A stretch of DNA of 64,000 nt from Geothermobacter hydrogeniphilus (GCF_002898515.1 NZ_PPFX01000004.1:51485-115484); one strand, 5' to 3'; numbered from the stretch's first letter, positions 10,003 to 19,588 are shown. Notes: generated by a model from the sequence alone, not told the origin. Numbers and translations are program-made.

Positions 10003-11328
10003 TCAATGCCCCCGGCGGCGGTCGATGAGGAAGATGCTTCCCGGCTGGTTTTTCAAATGCTCTTTCATGCGCGCGCACTCCCGGCCGATCAGGGCCGCGG
10101 TCGGATGCTCGAAGTTGTCTGAACAGACGATGGCAATGGAAATGCTCAGCAGCGGGAAGCGGCGTTCTTCACCGAAACGGTCACGAGCGTAGAAAAAACC
10201 GGCTTCCCGGTCAGCTTCAGAATAACAGTCCGGCACCACCCGGTCAAAACGGGCGATGATCTCAGCCGCCATCTGCTCGGCAAGCTCCGGTCGGGTGAGG
10301 AAGATATAGTCGTCGCCGCCGATGTGGCCGACTGTATCCCCGGGGTCACCGTACTGCTCGACCACGTCCCGGATGATGGTTCCGGTCAGGTTGATGACAT
10401 CGCTGCCGCGCTGGTAGCCGTAACGGTCGTTGTAAACTTTGAAATTGTCGAGATCGGCAAAGGCGTGGGCAAAGGTTTCGCCGCGTTCGATGCGCTGTTC
10501 GATTTCCCTGGCGATGGCGAGGTTGCCGGGCAGGCGGGTCAGGGGGTTGGCGTCGAGCTGCAGCTGTTCCAGCTCCCTCAACTTGGTGGCCATGGATTGA
10601 AATTCCCGTGCCAGCAGGCTGAACTCGTCATGCCCCTTGTCATCGACCTTGATATCGAAGCTGCCGGAGGCAACGTCGCGGATCATGCGGGCCAGTTTCT
10701 GCAGCGAGGCATTGATGTACAGGCGCAGCGAGACGGCAACGATGGTCGCCAGCAACATCCCGCAGATGACCAGCACCAGGGTGATCTTGTAGGCACTGCG
10801 GCTCTCCTGGCCGAGCCGTTGCAGGGTCTGATCGACCCTGGTGGCGCCGGCGGCGAGGTTCTGGTTGAGCTGCAGCAGCGTCAGTCGGCGAGTTCCGGCC
10901 AGGCGATCGCGCAGTTCCGCGGTCATCTTTTGTCCGCTGTTGCGGCCGGCCTGAAGGAATTCTTCGCCGGCGGCCAGGTAATCGCGGCCGGCCGCCGCCA
11001 GTTGCAGGTCGAACTGTCCGCCTTCCAGCGCCTCAAGGGCATCGCGGCGGGCGCGGAACTCGGCCAGCCGCGATGCCAGGGGAGGCAGCAGGTCCGGTTG
11101 ACCGAGAACCTGGTACTGCCGGGTCAACCGTTCTTCACCGAGCAGGCTGGAACGCAGCGACCGCAGCAGGTTCTGGGCGCGGATGTCGACCTGGACCAGG
11201 TTGTCCGCCCGGTTGACCTGGTTGCGCAGGCTGTTGAGGGCGTAGGCCACCGCCGAGAGGCTGAACAGGGCCAGGATCAGGTAGCCGAAGACGATCTGGC
11301 GGGTCAGGGTGGGGCGGATCAGGCGCAT
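10003..11328 (-). CDS. HAMP-GGDEF membrane protein (putative diguanylate cyclase)
   Basis: Inner-membrane signalling protein of 441 residues. One TM helix lies at about 12-30, a mostly helical periplasmic sensor region reaches ~180, a second TM helix spans ~182-204, and a HAMP domain, short linker and GGDEF domain follow. The domain entry motif is DANPLTRLPGN. The signature loop reads GGDDY instead of GG(D/E)EF, so cyclase activity is uncertain. The metal-binding FADLDNFK segment is intact. It starts 18 nt after ruvB. The sensed signal is unknown. Confidence 0.88.
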   Translation of the reverse strand: MRLIRPTLTRQIVFGYLILALFSLSAVAYALNSLRNQVNRADNLVQVDIRAQNLLRSLRSSLLGEERLTRQYQVLGQPDLLPPLASRLAEFRARRDALEALEGGQFDLQLAAAGRDYLAAGEEFLQAGRNSGQKMTAELRDRLAGTRRLTLLQLNQNLAAGATRVDQTLQRLGQESRSAYKITLVLVICGMLLATIVAVSLRLYINASLQKLARMIRDVASGSFDIKVDDKGHDEFSLLAREFQSMATKLRELEQLQLDANPLTRLPGNLAIAREIEQRIERGETFAHAFADLDNFKVYNDRYGYQRGSDVINLTGTIIRDVVEQYGDPGDTVGHIGGDDYIFLTRPELAEQMAAEIIARFDRVVPDCYSEADREAGFFYARDRFGEERRFPLLSISIAIVCSDNFEHPTAALIGRECARMKEHLKNQPGSIFLIDRRRGH

Positions 11329-11345
11329 GGTCGGTGCCCGAATGG

Positions 11346-12371
11346 TCAGGATGAGGCGTCGAACAGCCCGCCCGGGGTCGATGTCCGGCGGTCGAAATGG
11401 CGATAGGCGAGGGGAGTCGCGACCCGTCCACGCGGGGTGCGGTTGAGATAGCCGCCCTGGATCAGGAAGGGTTCAATGACATCCTCGATGGTGTCCCTTT
11501 CTTCGCCGATGGCTGCCGCCAGGGTGTCGAGGCCGACCGGTCCCCCGGAAAATTTATCCATAATGGTGAGCAGCAGCCGGCGGTCCATGTGGTCGAATCC
11601 TTCGGCGTCGACCTCAAGTCGGCCGAGCGCCATGTCGGCCACCTCGCGGGTGACCATACCGTCTCCCTTGACCTCGGCGAAATCGCGCACCCGCCGCAGC
11701 AGGCGGTTGGCGATACGCGGCGTGCCGCGGCTGCGACGGGCTATTTCCAGGGCGCCCGCCGCGTCGGTCGGGACACTGAGCAGTTCCGCGCTGCGCCGGA
11801 CGATGGTGGCCAGCTCCTCGGCCGTATAGAATTCCAGCCGCGAGATGACTCCGAAGCGGTCGCGCAATGGTGATGAGAGCAACCCGGCGCGGGTGGTCGC
11901 TCCGACCAGGGTGAAGCGCGGCAGGTCGAGTTTGATGGTCCGCGCCGACGGGCCCTGGCCGATGATGATGTCGAGCTGGTAGTCCTCCATGGCCGGGTAG
12001 AGGATCTCCTCCACCACCGGCGAGAGACGATGAATCTCGTCGATGAAGAGAACATCGCCCGGTTCGAGATTGGTCAGGATCGCCGCCAGGTCGCCGGTTT
12101 TCTCGATCACCGGTCCGGAGGTGCTTTTGATGCCGACGTCCATCTCGTTGGCGATGATGTTGGCGAGGGTGGTCTTGCCGAGGCCGGGCGGACCGTAGAA
12201 GAGGACGTGATCAAGCGACTCCTGACGTCCGCGGGCGGCGTCGATGAAGATCTTGAGGTTCTCCTTGACCTTGGCCTGGCCGATATATTCGTTCAGCTGC
12301 CTGGGGCGCAGGCTGGTCTCGAAGCTGTTGTCGTCGTCCTGAATCTGTCCGGAAATGAGCCGCTCTGTCAT
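11346..12371 (-). CDS. ruvB: Holliday junction branch migration ATPase RuvB
   Basis: Hexameric AAA+ motor that drives Holliday-junction branch migration with RuvA. The 341 residues show Walker [11 protein letters not shown], Walker B FIDEIHR, sensor segment VGATTRAG, the arginine-finger area and a winged-helix C-terminus ending in [13 protein letters not shown]. It is part of the ruvC-ruvA-ruvB order, but a palindromic intergenic repeat separates it from ruvA by 164 nt. Confidence 0.98.
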   Translation of the reverse strand: MTERLISGQIQDDDNSFETSLRPRQLNEYIGQAKVKENLKIFIDAARGRQESLDHVLFYGPPGLGKTTLANIIANEMDVGIKSTSGPVIEKTGDLAAILTNLEPGDVLFIDEIHRLSPVVEEILYPAMEDYQLDIIIGQGPSARTIKLDLPRFTLVGATTRAGLLSSPLRDRFGVISRLEFYTAEELATIVRRSAELLSVPTDAAGALEIARRSRGTPRIANRLLRRVRDFAEVKGDGMVTREVADMALGRLEVDAEGFDHMDRRLLLTIMDKFSGGPVGLDTLAAAIGEERDTIEDVIEPFLIQGGYLNRTPRGRVATPLAYRHFDRRTSTPGGLFDASS

Positions 12372-12387
12372 GCGCTGATCCTTTATT

Positions 12388-12508
12388 TGATGGCGTCGAA
12401 AAACTCATCAGCAGCTGCGTTGCTGTTCTTGCCATCGTTGCTTCGACGTACATAAGTACGACTCATTGCTCGACAATCGTGCAGTCTTGCTGCCGGCCCT
12501 TTTTGCTC
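12388..12508 (-). repeat. Palindromic intergenic repeat, copy A
   Basis: Noncoding element filling most of the ruvA-ruvB gap. On the minus strand it aligns with the element at 17899-18034. Both contain CAGCAAG, CGATTGTCG, GCAATGAG, a central CGTACT..GTACGTCGAAGCA palindrome and AGCAACGCAGCTGCTG. It may fold as a transcribed stem-loop inside the ruv operon. Mechanism and origin are unknown. Confidence 0.7.
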
Positions 12509-12535
12509 GGCCGACGGCGTTTTAGCGAACGTATC

Positions 12536-13132
12536 TTACTTGATCAGGAGCCGGAGGGCGCCCTTGAGAATCTCTTCAACCGTACTGCCGGGGCTGATAT
12601 CCATGGATTCGATGGCCTTACGGGCCTGGTTTTCCTTGTAGCCGAGGTTGGTCAGGGCCGACAGGGCGTCTTCCAGGCTGAATCCCGTGCCGGCGGTTGT
12701 CGCCGCCTGGTCCGTTGCCGCTTCCGGTGTGGAGGCGCGCGCCTTTTCGCGCAGGTCAACCACCAGTCGCTCGGCGGTTTTTTTGCCGATTCCGGGAATG
12801 CTCGACAGCCGGGCGAGGTTCCCCTCGCCAAGGGCGGTCCGTAGCTCATCGGTGCTGATGTTGGAAAGGATGTTGACCGCCAGCTTGGGGCCGACGCCCG
12901 AAACGCCGATCAGCAGCCGGAACATCTCCTTTTCGTCAAAGGTTGCAAAACCGAACAGCTGAAAGCTGTCTTCCTTGACATGGGTCTGAACCTGCAGGGT
13001 GACCTGGCCCTGGTCCGGCAGAGCGTAGAAGGTCGAAAGGGGGACGATCACCCGGTAGCCGACGCCGTTGACGTCGAGGATAATGTGGTCCAGGGAGCGG
13101 TAGGCGATCTGGCCGGTCAGTTGAGCGATCAT
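12536..13132 (-). CDS. ruvA: Holliday junction DNA-binding protein RuvA
   Basis: Tetrameric junction-binding subunit that loads RuvB. The 198 residues have the N-terminal OB fold ([13 protein letters not shown]), helix-hairpin-helix motifs ISGVGPKLA-like ([29 protein letters not shown]) at ~70-125, and the flexible linker followed by the RuvB-binding C-terminal domain ([17 protein letters not shown]). Its ATG overlaps the ruvC stop by 4 nt, indicating translational coupling. Confidence 0.97.
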   Translation of the reverse strand: MIAQLTGQIAYRSLDHIILDVNGVGYRVIVPLSTFYALPDQGQVTLQVQTHVKEDSFQLFGFATFDEKEMFRLLIGVSGVGPKLAVNILSNISTDELRTALGEGNLARLSSIPGIGKKTAERLVVDLREKARASTPEAATDQAATTAGTGFSLEDALSALTNLGYKENQARKAIESMDISPGSTVEEILKGALRLLIK

Positions 13133-13656
13133 CGGCGGGTCTCCCGGCGGCGGCCGGTCGCGGCCTGCAGGCGCGCCAGCTGGTTGTTGAGCGGCCGACT
13201 GTGGAAGTGGCAGATCGCCACCGCCAGCGCGTCGGCGGCATCCTCCTGAGAAATTTCCGGCAGGTTGAGCAGGGTCTTGACCATCTGCTGAACCTGGGAC
13301 TTGGCGGCCTTGCCGTAGCCGACCACCGCGCTTTTGACCTGCAGGGCGGAGTATTCGGCGACCGGCAGGCCGGCATTGACCCCGGCGATGATGGCGCTGG
13401 CCCGGGCGTGTCCCAGTTTCAGCGCCGACTGGGCGTTTTTGGCCAGGAAAACACTTTCGATCGCCATCGCTTCGGGATGGAACTCTTCGATCAGGGCGGC
13501 CACGCCGTCATGGATAATTTTCAGTCGCTGCGGCAGGGGGTCCTTGCTGCTGGTGGCGATGACCCCGTTGTCGACATGGCGCAGGTGATTGCCCCGGCCT
13601 TCGATCAGGCCGTAGCCGGTCAGTCGTGATCCGGGGTCGATGCCGAGAATGCGCAT
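13129..13656 (-). CDS. ruvC: Crossover junction endodeoxyribonuclease RuvC
   Basis: Holliday-junction resolvase of 175 residues. The acidic active site is visible as Asp7 in [12 protein letters not shown], Glu in [11 protein letters not shown] near 67, and the C-terminal pair in [14 protein letters not shown] near 140. It is the first of the ruv genes on this strand and couples to ruvA. Upstream is a long GC hairpin and then yebC. Confidence 0.97.
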   Translation of the reverse strand: MRILGIDPGSRLTGYGLIEGRGNHLRHVDNGVIATSSKDPLPQRLKIIHDGVAALIEEFHPEAMAIESVFLAKNAQSALKLGHARASAIIAGVNAGLPVAEYSALQVKSAVVGYGKAAKSQVQQMVKTLLNLPEISQEDAADALAVAICHFHSRPLNNQLARLQAATGRRRETRR

Positions 13657-13685
13657 AGAAAGTCGCGGCGTTGGCTGCCGGGCAT

Positions 13686-13721
13686 CAGGCGCCGGGCTTC
13701 AAGACATGAGCCCGGCGCCTG
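13686..13721. repeat. GC-rich palindromic hairpin between yebC and ruvC
   Basis: A perfect 13-bp inverted repeat (CAGGCGCCGGGCT and its complement) surrounds a 10-nt loop, with extra GGC/GCC units outside. No U-tract follows on either strand, so it resembles a REP-type palindrome or an intercistronic RNA-stabilising hairpin rather than a terminator. Confidence 0.65.
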
Positions 13722-13745
13722 GCGCCCAGCGCCGGAAGCCTGCCT

Positions 13746-14489
13746 TTATCCCATGATCCGGTCCATCTCCTCGTCGGAGATGTCGAAGTTGGCGTAGACG
13801 TTCTGCACGTCATCGTTGTCTTCCAGTTTGTCGATCAGTTTCATCAACTGTTCGGCGTGTTTCCCTTCGACCGTGGTCTGGGTTTGCGGCAGCATGGTGA
13901 TTTCAGCGGTGGTCATTTCCAGCCCGGCGGCTTCGAGGGCGTTCTTCACAGTTTCGAAATCGGCCGGATCGGTAATCACCTCGATGCCGTTGTCCTGTTT
14001 GACATCCTCGGCTCCGGCTTCCAGCGCGGCTTCAAAGATGGCGTCGAAATCGGCATCGTCAGGGAAGGTGATCAGTCCCTTGCGGTCAAACATGAAGGCG
14101 ACCGAGCCACTGACGCCGAGATTGCCGTTGTGCTTGGCGAAAATGTGGCGGACATCGGCCACGGTGCGGGTGCGGTTGTCGGTCATGAATTCAACGATCA
14201 CCGCCACGCCGCCGGGTCCGTAGCCTTCGAAGACGCCCTCCTCGTAGGTGACCCCGTCCAGGTCGCCGGTGCCTTTTTTGATGGCCCGGTCAATATTGTC
14301 TTTGGGCATGTTCGCCTGCTTGGCCTTGTCGACCGCCAGCCGCAGTCGCGCGTTGGCCTCAAGGTCGCCGCCGCCGATCTTTGCGGCTACGGTGATTTCC
14401 TTGATCAGCTTGGTGAAGATTTTGCCGCGCTTGGCGTCCTGGGCCCCTTTCCGATGCTTTATGTTGGCCCATTTACTGTGTCCTGCCAT
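13746..14489 (-). CDS. yebC: YebC/PmpR-family protein
   Basis: YebC-family protein of 247 residues. Members act as DNA-binding regulators or assist translation of proline stretches. The start at 14489 is set by the invariant N-terminus [15 protein letters not shown] and a GGAG site about 11 nt upstream; the frame is open 96 nt further but without homology. Family blocks [13 protein letters not shown] and EGYGPGGVA are present. It lies directly before the ruv genes, a common arrangement. Confidence 0.96.
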   Translation of the reverse strand: MAGHSKWANIKHRKGAQDAKRGKIFTKLIKEITVAAKIGGGDLEANARLRLAVDKAKQANMPKDNIDRAIKKGTGDLDGVTYEEGVFEGYGPGGVAVIVEFMTDNRTRTVADVRHIFAKHNGNLGVSGSVAFMFDRKGLITFPDDADFDAIFEAALEAGAEDVKQDNGIEVITDPADFETVKNALEAAGLEMTTAEITMLPQTQTTVEGKHAEQLMKLIDKLEDNDDVQNVYANFDISDEEMDRIMG

Positions 14490-14660
14490 ACCTGGTATTC
14501 TCCTTTGATGCCTTGATATTGGTCGTGCTGCAGCGAAGGCGCCGGTGTCGTCTGCCACCGGCGGCATCGCGGAATCCTGTTTCATCGGGCGTTGCCGGGG
14601 GTGACTTTCCCGGCCGCAAAACGAGCAATCGTACCATAGACGCCGCCGCCGGGACTACTG

Positions 14661-14689
14661 CAAAAGCCGGCCCGAGGGCCGGCTTTTGC
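14661..14689. terminator. Bidirectional terminator
   Basis: Inverted repeat CAAAAGCCGGCCC / GGGCCGGCTTTTG around a very short loop, giving T-runs on both strands. It sits 27 nt past the stop of the minus-strand kinase-like gene and separates it from yebC. Confidence 0.8.
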
Positions 14690-14715
14690 CAATATGGATC
14701 GCTGATTGTCGGGGC

Positions 14716-15543
14716 TCAGTGTTCGTCCGGAAAATTACGGTACTGGATGATCTTGGTCTGGTCGATAATTTCAGTTACTCCGTCGATGGCCTCGACAATC
14801 TGCAGTGCTTTCGTCCGTTCTTCCTTGCTGTGCATGTGACCGCTGAAGGTGATAACGCCTTCAGTAGCGGTAAGTTCAGTATGCAGAGTGTCGATTCCCT
14901 TGTCGGCGGCGAGAGCGATTTCGGCCTTTTTCTGCAGGATCAGGTCGCTGAGAATTTTCTTCGAGGCTCCCTTGCGCTCCACCAGGTTGCTGTCCATGAC
15001 CCCGTCACAGATCATTTTGACCGCCATTTCGTGGGAGAGCCGGGAGGTGTTGATGACCAGGTCATAGTCGAGCGGGTCTTCCCAGTCCCGGTCAAAGTAG
15101 TATTTGATGAACCCGGCCCGCTGCTGGTCGCTGCGCCGTACCAGGATACGGGCGTAGTCAGGATCGAGCCATTCACGTTCCGCCCAGCGTTCGACGCGTT
15201 CTGCAAAGGGAGCGATAATTCGCACCCGGAAGACGTTGGCGACCTGCTTGAGCAGGTCCTGTCCGCCGCGACCGTAAATGATCACGTTGCCCTGCAGGGC
15301 CTTTTCGAGGATGATCAGTTCGATCTGGTGCAGGTCGACGGCCAGCTTGTCATCGAGAGCATCGACGAATGCCGGCGGCTTTTCATCCGCCTGCTCGATG
15401 GCCTCTTCGGTCAGACCGTACTCGCCGGCTACTTCACGGATCGAATCGCCGTCTATCAGGGCGTAACCAAGTTTCTGGGCGGCTTCAACGGCAATCGGGA
15501 TACCGCCGCTGCCCATCTCGCGTGAAATGGTGATGATGGCCAT
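14716..15543 (-). CDS. Cytidylate-kinase-like protein fused to a BON domain
   Basis: 275-residue protein. Residues 1-200 match the cytidylate-kinase-like (AAA_26) family, with P-loop SREMGSGG at 7-14, YGRGGQD at ~90-96 and the RIIAPFAERVERWAEREW region. The last ~75 residues form a BON-like domain with the pattern LHTELTATEGVITFSGH. BON domains usually bind membranes or act as small sensors. The family carries out nucleotide-type phosphotransfer, but the substrate is not established. The gene is monocistronic, bounded by a terminator and a divergent promoter region. Confidence 0.82.
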   Translation of the reverse strand: MAIITISREMGSGGIPIAVEAAQKLGYALIDGDSIREVAGEYGLTEEAIEQADEKPPAFVDALDDKLAVDLHQIELIILEKALQGNVIIYGRGGQDLLKQVANVFRVRIIAPFAERVERWAEREWLDPDYARILVRRSDQQRAGFIKYYFDRDWEDPLDYDLVINTSRLSHEMAVKMICDGVMDSNLVERKGASKKILSDLILQKKAEIALAADKGIDTLHTELTATEGVITFSGHMHSKEERTKALQIVEAIDGVTEIIDQTKIIQYRNFPDEH

Positions 15544-15807
15544 GATCTGTCCTTTGGTGAAAACGGCGCGGTGCCTGTGTCATGAGCCCGGTCAGTTTCT
15601 CCGTTTCCGTTTGTCGGTATGGGAACGGTTGTCCGCTGGACGGACTCGCTGATTCGGATTTTCCAGCCTCGCGAAGTTTAGCAACTGCGGTCCCGCTTGA
15701 CAAGGGTTTGCTGTCCGGTGGGGAAAGCCGATGCCGGCGGGAACAGTACTGGTCAATATATGGTTTTTTGCATATACTGAAGAGAACCCTGATGCTGGAG
15801 GAAAACC

Positions 15808-16206
15808 ATGCCCCTGTTGCGGATAGCCGGAATTCTTTTGTCGATCTCACTGCTGCTGCCGCCCGGCCCGGTCCGCGCGGCACAGGTCCGGAATATCAGT
15901 GCCGATCAGGCACGGAAAATCATTGCGACAATGCACGATCTTTTTCTGCTCGATGTTCGGACCCCGCAGGAATATGCCGAGGTGCGGCTGGATGGTGCCC
16001 GGCTGATTCCCATCAATGACTTGATCACCCGGATCGCTGAAGTCCCGAAGGACCGGCCGATTCTGGTCTATTGCGCGGTCGGGTCTCGCAGTTCACGGGT
16101 TGCTGATTATCTGGCACGAAGCGGTTATCCCGATGTCTACAATCTGATCGGCGGCATCTGGGCCTGGCAACTGCGCGGCTATCCGGTGCTGAAGGGACGG
16201 CCTTGA
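15808..16206 (+). CDS. Exported rhodanese-domain protein
   Basis: Single-domain sulfurtransferase of 132 residues. An N-terminal signal peptide (LLSISLLLPPGPVRA) targets it to the periplasm. The rhodanese fold shows LLDVRTPQEY near 50 and an active-site loop with Cys in VYCAVGSRS near 90. The upstream ~260 nt to the divergent kinase-like gene holds an AT-rich stretch with a TATACT hexamer near 15774, a possible -10 element. It is followed within 25 nt by the GDPD gene. Confidence 0.9.
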   Translation: MPLLRIAGILLSISLLLPPGPVRAAQVRNISADQARKIIATMHDLFLLDVRTPQEYAEVRLDGARLIPINDLITRIAEVPKDRPILVYCAVGSRSSRVADYLARSGYPDVYNLIGGIWAWQLRGYPVLKGRP

Positions 16207-16226
16207 GCAGCGGGAGGACAATGTCC

Positions 16227-16925
16227 ATGTTTGTCTGGGCGCATCGGGGCGCGTCGGCACGGGCCCCGGAGAATACCCTGGCAGCGTTTTTCGCCGCCCT
16301 GGAAGATGGCGCCGACGGTATTGAGCTGGATATCCAGTTGACCCGTGATGGCGTTCCGGTGGTGCTGCACGACGCGACGCTCGATCGCACCACCGACGGC
16401 CGGGGTCGGCTGAACCGCTGGCTGCTGCGCGATCTGCGTCGACTCGATGCCGGCAGCTGGTTCGATAAACGATTCGCCGGAGAACCGGTCCCGTTGCTGG
16501 AGGAGGTGCTGTCTCTGTTTGGCGGCCGACTGCGTCTGAATCTCGAACTGAAGGATGGTGCCGCCGTCCGCCCGGTCCTTGACCTGGTGCGCCGCTTTCC
16601 GCGGGCCGGGGTCGTGCTCTCCTCCTTCAATCGACGGGTGCTGCGCCAGTTGCGGCAATGCGATGCCGGGTTGCCGCTGGCGGTGCTGATCGACCAGCGG
16701 TTCTGGCGGCCGGCGCTGGCGGCTGCCCGCCGCCTTGGGGCGGAGAGCCTGAATCCCCGTGTCTCCCTGGTCGGGCCGGCCCTGGTTGCCGCCTGTCGTC
16801 GGCGGGGTCTGGCGGTTGTCCCCTGGACGGTTGACGGCGTCGGTTCCCTGCGGCGGATGCGGCGCTTCGGGGTCGATGGCCTGTTCTGCAACGATCCGGC
16901 CGCCGCGCGCCGGGTGCTGCGGTAA
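16227..16925 (+). CDS. Glycerophosphodiester phosphodiesterase
   Basis: Hydrolyses glycerophosphodiesters to glycerol-3-phosphate and an alcohol. Motifs are WAHRGASARAPENT at the N-terminus (catalytic His and Glu), ELDIQLTRDGVPVVLHD for the metal site, and a TIM-barrel end VPWTVDG with FCNDP. The ATG at 16227 is preferred because GGGAGGA lies 9 nt upstream; a TTG at 16203 and an ATG at 16221 are also in frame. It has no signal peptide, so it should be cytoplasmic. A MITE begins 7 nt after its stop. Confidence 0.92.
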   Translation: MFVWAHRGASARAPENTLAAFFAALEDGADGIELDIQLTRDGVPVVLHDATLDRTTDGRGRLNRWLLRDLRRLDAGSWFDKRFAGEPVPLLEEVLSLFGGRLRLNLELKDGAAVRPVLDLVRRFPRAGVVLSSFNRRVLRQLRQCDAGLPLAVLIDQRFWRPALAAARRLGAESLNPRVSLVGPALVAACRRRGLAVVPWTVDGVGSLRRMRRFGVDGLFCNDPAAARRVLR

Positions 16926-16931
16926 TATTAA

Positions 16932-17093
16932 CCTGAATCAGCGAGTCCCTTGTCGGCGGAGAGCACAAGTCATTGACCTGTCCGAGTTTCCCAATAATCA
17001 CCAGCGAACCTATGGGAGCGCTTCAGATTTTTGGAAACCTCATTCAGACCAAGCACTTGCACTCTCCATCCAACAGAAACTCACGGGTTCAGG
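16932..17093. mobile_element. 162-bp MITE, copy 1
   Basis: Noncoding element with inverted ends CCTGAATCAGCGAG and CTCACGGGTTCAGG, flanked on both sides by the exact direct repeat ATTAA. The internal sequence is nearly identical to copies 3 and 4. It contains no gene, although a reading frame runs from it into the HAD gene downstream. Confidence 0.92.
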
Positions 17094-17210
17094 ATTAAGG
17101 CCGCACTGGGTCCGGTTTCGCCGCTTGCCTGCGGGGTCATCTCTGGTAGTCTTGTCAGACCCGGCCGGATGGGGCCGGACCTGTCCAGTCCTCTGTTATC
17201 GGAGCCGCCC

Positions 17211-17855
17211 TTGCTGACCTCTGCCGAGCATGTTCGATCGATTGTTTTCGATCTTGACGGGACTCTCTACATCAATGCCGGATTGCAACGCGAGATCGGC
17301 GCGGCGGCCGAAGAGCTGGTTTCACGCAGTCGCGGCATCAGTCCCCGCAGGGGAGCGGAACTGCTGCGGGGTGCCCGCGAGCGACTGACGGAGAGTCTTG
17401 ACCGGGAGCCGACCCTGACCCAGACCTGTGTCGAACTGGGGCTCTCGGTTCAGGAACTGCACCGGGTGTTCCAGGATTTCATCCGCCCGGAAAACTACCT
17501 GGTCTACGACCCGGTGCTGCAGGCTCTGCTCGACTCGTTGCGGGATTACTGCTCACTTTATATCTATACCAACAACAATCTGCCGTTGACCCGCAAGATT
17601 CTCGCCCTGCTCGGGGTCGAAGAGATGTTCGATCGACTTTACACCATCGAGTTTCGCTGGGTGCCGAAGCCTGACCCGGTGACCCTGCAACTCCTGCTGG
17701 AGGATATCGGCGGGCCGCCGGAGAGTTTTCTTTTCATCGGCGATCGTCACCAGGTCGACCTGCAACCGGCTGCCGAACTCGGCATCCCGACCCTGCTGGT
17801 CTCCGAAACCGCGGACCTGCTGCAGATCCACCAGTTGCTGGGCCTGCTGCCATGA
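17211..17855 (+). CDS. HAD-superfamily hydrolase
   Basis: Haloacid-dehalogenase-type phosphatase of about 214 residues. Motif I is VFDLDGTLY, motif II is IYTNNN, and the motif III-IV area is KPDPVT followed by FIGDRHQVD. The TTG at 17211 is chosen because GGAG lies 6 nt upstream and the protein then begins just before motif I. The frame is open to 17031, but that part lies in the MITE and is probably not native. An ATG at 17169 is an alternative. The substrate is unknown. Confidence 0.85.
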   Translation: MLTSAEHVRSIVFDLDGTLYINAGLQREIGAAAEELVSRSRGISPRRGAELLRGARERLTESLDREPTLTQTCVELGLSVQELHRVFQDFIRPENYLVYDPVLQALLDSLRDYCSLYIYTNNNLPLTRKILALLGVEEMFDRLYTIEFRWVPKPDPVTLQLLLEDIGGPPESFLFIGDRHQVDLQPAAELGIPTLLVSETADLLQIHQLLGLLP

Positions 17856-17898
17856 GAAAGTCCGAGCAAAAAAGTCACCTTTGATGCTTTCGCAAAAA

Positions 17899-18034
17899 AG
17901 CAAAAGGGTCGTTGGCTAAGCAAAAAGCATCAGCAGCAAGGCGTGCGATTGTCGCGCAATGAGACGTACTGGGTACGTCGAAGCAGCGAGAGCAAACGTA
18001 GCAACGCAGCTGCTGGTGACATCGCCTTTTGCTT
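17899..18034 (+). repeat. Palindromic intergenic repeat, copy B
   Basis: Noncoding element bounded by a perfect 10-bp inverted repeat AAGCAAAAGG / CCTTTTGCTT. The core carries CAGCAAGGCG, CGATTGTCGCGCAATGAG, the palindrome CGTACTGGGTACG and GCAACGCAGCTGCTG. The core aligns with copy A in the ruv operon. It fills the gap between the HAD and methyltransferase genes. Confidence 0.75.
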
Positions 18035-18093
18035 GTCAAGCAGCACGTCCTCGGCTAAAATCGGCCCCTTCAAGCCGGAGGGATAAATAACCA

Positions 18094-19245
18094 ATGACCG
18101 AGGAACTTCAGGAAAACAGTCGGCTCCGGGAGCTGATCGGTGAGCAGGTTCGGAGCCGGGAGGGACTGCCGTTCATCGATTACATGCGGTTGTGTCTCTA
18201 TCATCCCGAGCACGGTTATTACATGTCGCCGCGCCGGCGCATCGGCAAGGAAGGCGACTTCTTCACATCGAGCAGCGTGCATCATCTTTTCGGTCGCCTG
18301 ATTGCCCGGCAGATCTCCCAGGTATGGGAACTGCTCGGCCGACAATCGATGACAGTGGCCGAACAGGGGGCCGGGGAGGGGCACCTGGCCCTGGATATTC
18401 TCGACGCCCTGCAACGTGAGAACCCGGACTGTTATGCCGGTCTCAGCTACCGCCTGGTCGAGGTCAGCCCGGTGAATCGAGAGCGGCAGCAGCAGCTGCT
18501 GGCCGGCCATGCATCCAGGGTCGACTGGTGCGAGTTCGAAGCTCTGCGCGGTATGCAGGGCTGTTTTCTGAGCAATGAACTGGTCGATGCCTTCCCGGTT
18601 CACCTGCTGGAGAAAAGGGACAACCGGCTGCGGGAGGTCTATGTTGTTGAAAAGGACGACCGATTTGCCGAAGAACTGCGTCAGCCCGCTTCGGCGGTCA
18701 TCGATTACTTCGACTGGCTCGGTTGCGGCCCGCTGGAAGGCTGCCGTGCTGAAGCCAATCCGGCCGCGGTCGACTGGATGCGGCAGGTCGCCGGCCTGCT
18801 TGAACGCGGGCTGGTGCTGACCATCGACTACGGCTACCCGGCGGAAGAGCTTTACGCCCCGTTTCGCAGTGCCGGAACGTTGCTGTGCTACCATCAGCAC
18901 CAGAGCAACGATAATCCTTATGTTCACATCGGCTGCCAGGATATCACCAGCCACGTCGATTTTACCGCCCTGCAGAAAGCCGGCTCGGAGGCCGGGCTGG
19001 AGACCCTCTGGTTCGGTGAACAGTATCGTTTTCTGATGGGGCTCGGTTTTGTCGAGGTGTTGATGGAACTGCAGGCGAAAGAGAGTGATCCGCGCAAGGC
19101 ACAGCAATTGCGCATGACGCTGAAAAACCTGATCATGCCCGAAGGGGGGATGGGGGAGACATTCAAGGTGCTGGTTCAGGGCAAGGGACTCGGTTGTCCG
19201 GAGCTGCTCTGTCAGCGAGGCATCGACGCGATACCGATCCCCTGA
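18094..19245 (+). CDS. MidA/NDUFAF7-family SAM-dependent methyltransferase
   Basis: Class I methyltransferase of 383 residues in the family whose eukaryotic members methylate an arginine of respiratory complex I. Seen: the family N-terminus MRLCLYHPEHGYY, GDFFTSS, the SAM-binding VAEQGAGEGHLALD near 95, SNELVDAFPVH, the DYGYP motif near 250 and a QDIT box near 290. GAG lies upstream of the ATG. It stands alone between an intergenic repeat and the NifU-C gene. The target protein in this organism is inferred only from the family. Confidence 0.9.
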   Translation: MTEELQENSRLRELIGEQVRSREGLPFIDYMRLCLYHPEHGYYMSPRRRIGKEGDFFTSSSVHHLFGRLIARQISQVWELLGRQSMTVAEQGAGEGHLALDILDALQRENPDCYAGLSYRLVEVSPVNRERQQQLLAGHASRVDWCEFEALRGMQGCFLSNELVDAFPVHLLEKRDNRLREVYVVEKDDRFAEELRQPASAVIDYFDWLGCGPLEGCRAEANPAAVDWMRQVAGLLERGLVLTIDYGYPAEELYAPFRSAGTLLCYHQHQSNDNPYVHIGCQDITSHVDFTALQKAGSEAGLETLWFGEQYRFLMGLGFVEVLMELQAKESDPRKAQQLRMTLKNLIMPEGGMGETFKVLVQGKGLGCPELLCQRGIDAIPIP

Positions 19246-19366
19246 ATTACGCTGTCAAATTCTTTAGACGACCGTCTTGTGCCAGCGGGGCCCGGCGGTG
19301 CGGTCCCAGGTCAGTGCGCTTTGCTGATTTGAGGTATACTAAACAGACACGATTGGAGGTTGCTTC

Positions 19367-19588
19367 ATGAGAGCACAGGTTGAAGAGGTATTGAATCAGG
19401 TTCGTCCGGCCCTGCAGGCCGATGGTGGTGATGTCGAGCTGGTTGATGTGACCGATGACGGCGTGGTCAGCGTCAGGCTGACCGGGGCCTGCGGTTCCTG
19501 CCCGATGTCGACCATGACCCTGAAAATGGGCATCGAACGAACCCTGAAAGAGAAAATCCCGGGGGTGAAAGAGGTCGTGCAGATCTGA
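19367..19588 (+). CDS. NifU C-terminal-domain Fe-S carrier
   Basis: Small protein of 73 residues corresponding to the NifU C-terminal scaffold domain. The CGSCPMS motif near residue 44 provides the two cysteines that hold a transient [4Fe-4S] cluster for delivery to apo-proteins. A GGAGG site precedes the ATG. A 120-nt gap upstream contains a TATACT hexamer at about 19334 that could be a -10 element. It is followed after 44 nt by a short conserved-looking gene. Confidence 0.93.
   Translation: MRAQVEEVLNQVRPALQADGGDVELVDVTDDGVVSVRLTGACGSCPMSTMTLKMGIERTLKEKIPGVKEVVQI

Noticed and set aside
17031-17210. Upstream extension of the HAD gene into the MITE
   Set aside because: The extra residues come from repeat DNA and the better ribosome site lies before 17211.
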